From CAWFPR01 sp963817635 (GTDB lineage Bacteria > Acidobacteriota > Vicinamibacteria > Vicinamibacterales > 2-12-FULL-66-21), in the NCBI GenBank assembly GCA_963817635.1, contig CAWFPR010000002.1, positions 434,001-498,000 on the forward strand: 64,000 nt of DNA, given 5' to 3'. The notes under the pieces were generated by a model that was not told the DNA's origin, did no database searches, and worked only from the letters and a program-made list of their open reading frames with translations. Position numbers and translations under genes: made by a program. Below, piece after piece: positions 62,082-64,000 of the stretch; within the stretch, counting starts at the first letter, position 1, and the number at the start of each line of letters is the position of its first letter.

Positions 62082-64000
62082 TTACTCCCGCCTGAGAGCC
62101 GCTGCCGGTTCGATGCGCGTCGCCCGGCGAGCCGGGAGCAGCGACGCGAGTCCGGCGGCCCCCAGGACCCCCAGCGCTGCGCCAATCATCACCAGCGGGT
62201 CGGTCGGCTTCACGTGGAACAACTGGGAACGGATCGCGCTGCCGACGGCCACGACTATCGTGAGCCCGGCGAGCGTGCCGAGCACTGCCGGAAACAGCCC
62301 CCGGAGGATCATGTGGCGGCGCAACATCGATGGACGGGCGCCGAGTGCGAGCCGGATCGCGGATTCGCGAACCTGGCGCCCTGCGACGAACGCCACCATC
62401 GCGTACACTCCGCCGGCCGCGAGGAGCAGCGCCGCCGTTCCGAACCCGCCCGCAAGGATCAGCAACAGCCTGCGCGAACTGAGCGACTCGCTGACGAGGA
62501 CGTCGAGCGGAGCAATAGTGACCGGCACGAGTGGATCCACCGCCGCGAATGCGCGGGCCACCGCCGCGATCGCCGGCCCTGCCGAATCCTCGTATCTCGC
62601 CACGACATGCATGGCCTGGAGCGGCCGGCGATGGATGTCGTCGTAGACGACGCCGATGCCGCCGCGGTCCTGGTTCCACTCGCGCACGCTGCTGACTACG
62701 CCGCTGATCGGAAGCGGCCCCGGCGCGAAGCCGTTCACGACCCGATCCCCGACGGGATTGTCCTGTTTCCACAGCGCATCTCTCAGCGTGCGGTCGATCA
62801 GGACGCCGCGCTCGAGGGCGCGGGCATCTCCCTGGAGGCGCACGATGCCCATCGCCTCGAAATAGCCGCTGTCCACGACGCGATAGCCGGCGAACGTCGC
62901 GGGCGCCTCCCGCCGGTCCCGATGGGTCCCGGCCGTGAAGCTCGTCGTGATGTGCGGCAGCACGCTCGTGGCGCCCGCCGCCCGGATGCCAGGGGTGCCG
63001 CGCAGGCGTTCGAGCACGGCGTCATAGTAGGCTGACCGCACCGAGTCGTTTGCGTACCGCTCGACCGGCAACGCGACGTCGACCGCGAGGACGTGCGACG
63101 GGTTGTAGCCGAGGTCGATGCTCAGTGCCGCAATGAAGCTGCGCACGAGCAGTCCGGCACCGGCCACGAGCATGACCGTCAGCGCGACCTGGGCCACGAC
63201 GAAACCGGTCCACAGCCGGTGACGGTCGCGCGGAAGCGTTGCGCCGTGCGCGCGGAGCCGCTCGGTGATCGAACGACGCGACAGCACGATCGCCGGCAGG
63301 GCCCCCGCGAAGGCGGCCGTCACGACCGCGAGCCCGATTCCCGCGGCGACGGCCTGAGGATCCAGGGCGGCTTCGTCGAGCCGTGGCAGCGTACCGGGTG
63401 TCGCCACCCTGATGACGCGCAACGCCAGGCCGGCGCCGAGCAATCCGAGCGCCGCACCAGGCGCGGCCAGCGCGGCAGCCTCCACGACGAGATGACGGGC
63501 CAGGCGCAGCCTCGTCGCGCCGAGCGCAATCCGCACCGACAGTTCGCGGCCGCGGTTCAGCCCCTGGGCCAGCACGGCGGCCGCGAGATTGAGGCAGGCG
63601 ACGAGCAGGACACCCGTCGCTGCGTACAGCAGTAACTGGAGCGGCTCCCTGGACCCGTGCGTGACGTCGTCGATCAGGTGCGTGACCAGCACACGGTCGG
63701 CCTGCGTTTCCTCGTGGTGCGTGGCTTTCAAGGCCGTCGCCAGCTGATTCATGTCCCTGCGCGCGCGGTCGAGCGAGATGCCGTCGGCGAGCCGCGCGAT
63801 CACGTGATAGCCGTGCGAAGTTCGATGTCCGAGATCGGTGTCGCGGTCCATCGCCGTCCAGATGTCGGCCGGGCGCCCCCACGCGGCCGGATCGACGAGG
63901 ACCTCGCCGTCGCCGAGCATCCTGAAGTTGTCAGGCAGGACGCCGATGACGGTGTGCCGCTCGGCGCCGACCGTCAGGGTGACGGTGCCGGGCCGCCGCG
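62082..64000 (-). CDS. FtsX/MacB-type (ADOP-like) permease, N-terminus outside window
   Basis: The last 639 residues of a duplicated-core permease; the frame is open to the window edge and continues upstream of the first in-window ATG (63920) with VGAERHTVIGVLPDNF, the same motif as in the two ADOP genes. Segments visible: first periplasmic core end, FtsX block (LLLYAATGVLLVACLNLAAA), second core (HVLAVDVALPVERYANDSV) and C-terminal block (VRESAIRLALGARPSMLRRH, then ARRATRIEPAAALRRE). It is the third such permease here and is more diverged than the other two. Convergent with the TonB gene. Intact frame. Confidence 0.85.
   Translation of the reverse strand, partial: RRPGTVTLTVGAERHTVIGVLPDNFRMLGDGEVLVDPAAWGRPADIWTAMDRDTDLGHRTSHGYHVIARLADGISLDRARRDMNQLATALKATHHEETQADRVLVTHLIDDVTHGSREPLQLLLYAATGVLLVACLNLAAAVLAQGLNRGRELSVRIALGATRLRLARHLVVEAAALAAPGAALGLLGAGLALRVIRVATPGTLPRLDEAALDPQAVAAGIGLAVVTAAFAGALPAIVLSRRSITERLRAHGATLPRDRHRLWTGFVVAQVALTVMLVAGAGLLVRSFIAALSIDLGYNPSHVLAVDVALPVERYANDSVRSAYYDAVLERLRGTPGIRAAGATSVLPHITTSFTAGTHRDRREAPATFAGYRVVDSGYFEAMGIVRLQGDARALERGVLIDRTLRDALWKQDNPVGDRVVNGFAPGPLPISGVVSSVREWNQDRGGIGVVYDDIHRRPLQAMHVVARYEDSAGPAIAAVARAFAAVDPLVPVTIAPLDVLVSESLSSRRLLLILAGGFGTAALLLAAGGVYAMVAFVAGRQVRESAIRLALGARPSMLRRHMILRGLFPAVLGTLAGLTIVVAVGSAIRSQLFHVKPTDPLVMIGAALGVLGAAGLASLLPARRATRIEPAAALRRE

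Overview
The window is high-G+C DNA (roughly two thirds G+C by eye) from a Gram-negative bacterium. Two complete and one partial duplicated-core FtsX/MacB permeases of the ADOP type (Acidobacterial Duplicated Orphan Permease), together with TolC/RND efflux, TonB, TatA, many ECF sigma/anti-sigma pairs and von Willebrand proteins opening with an EVYASVTDGRGEP-like segment, point to Acidobacteriota, most likely a Vicinamibacteria-like lineage. The phylum is a fairly firm inference; the class is tentative. There is no phage, transposon, CRISPR, rRNA or tRNA, and most genes are ordinary chromosomal ones.

Quality warning: about 30 reading-frame breaks, nearly all explained by one-base shifts, split otherwise well-conserved genes, including gatB, rnr, pckA and dksA-type genes. 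They are far too many and too indiscriminate to be real pseudogenes. I therefore annotate whole genes across the breaks and state where each break lies.

Layout. 1-9.5 kb: 3' end of inorganic pyrophosphatase, an ADOP permease, a LytS/LytTR two-component pair, a REC-SpoIIE phosphatase, a second ADOP permease and two small proteins. 9.5-12.3 kb: DUF4097 protein with an anti-sigma/ECF sigma operon, and a relic of an M23 peptidase. 12.3-17.9 kb: tesA-ybbA-ybbP-like operon, DksA-type regulator, ferritin-like protein and folK. 17.9-33.4 kb: export region with an RND pump and adaptor, a paired ABC exporter, and a MacA/MacB (split ATPase and permease)/TolC/Spy-like operon. 33.6-36.5 kb: ispH behind an ECF sigma/anti-sigma pair, and a dense tandem repeat. 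36.5-44.7 kb: DUF4159 protein, SpoIID-like protein, then a signalling cluster of two NtrC-type regulators, a hybrid kinase and a REC-HD-GYP protein. 44.9-51.8 kb: ATP-dependent PEP carboxykinase, gatB-ftsE-ftsX and a glycerate 2-kinase. 51.7-57.9 kb: third ECF sigma module, rnr, selB and tatA. 58-64 kb: VWA protein, geranylgeranyl-reductase-like flavoprotein, two stress-type paralogues, TonB and the 3' part of another FtsX/MacB permease.

Most adjacent same-strand genes overlap by 4 bases (ATGA or GTGA, and apparently CTGA twice), so translational coupling is the usual arrangement. Intergenic spaces carry unusual repeats: a two-copy hairpin element that supplies stop codons, a 66-bp tandem repeat, a 35/34-bp tandem array and 7-bp-period microsatellites. 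No single clear new multi-gene system is visible. The best candidates for novelty are the repeat elements, the two CTG-start candidates, a 29-residue secreted-peptide ORF and the signalling cluster with its degenerate receiver domain.
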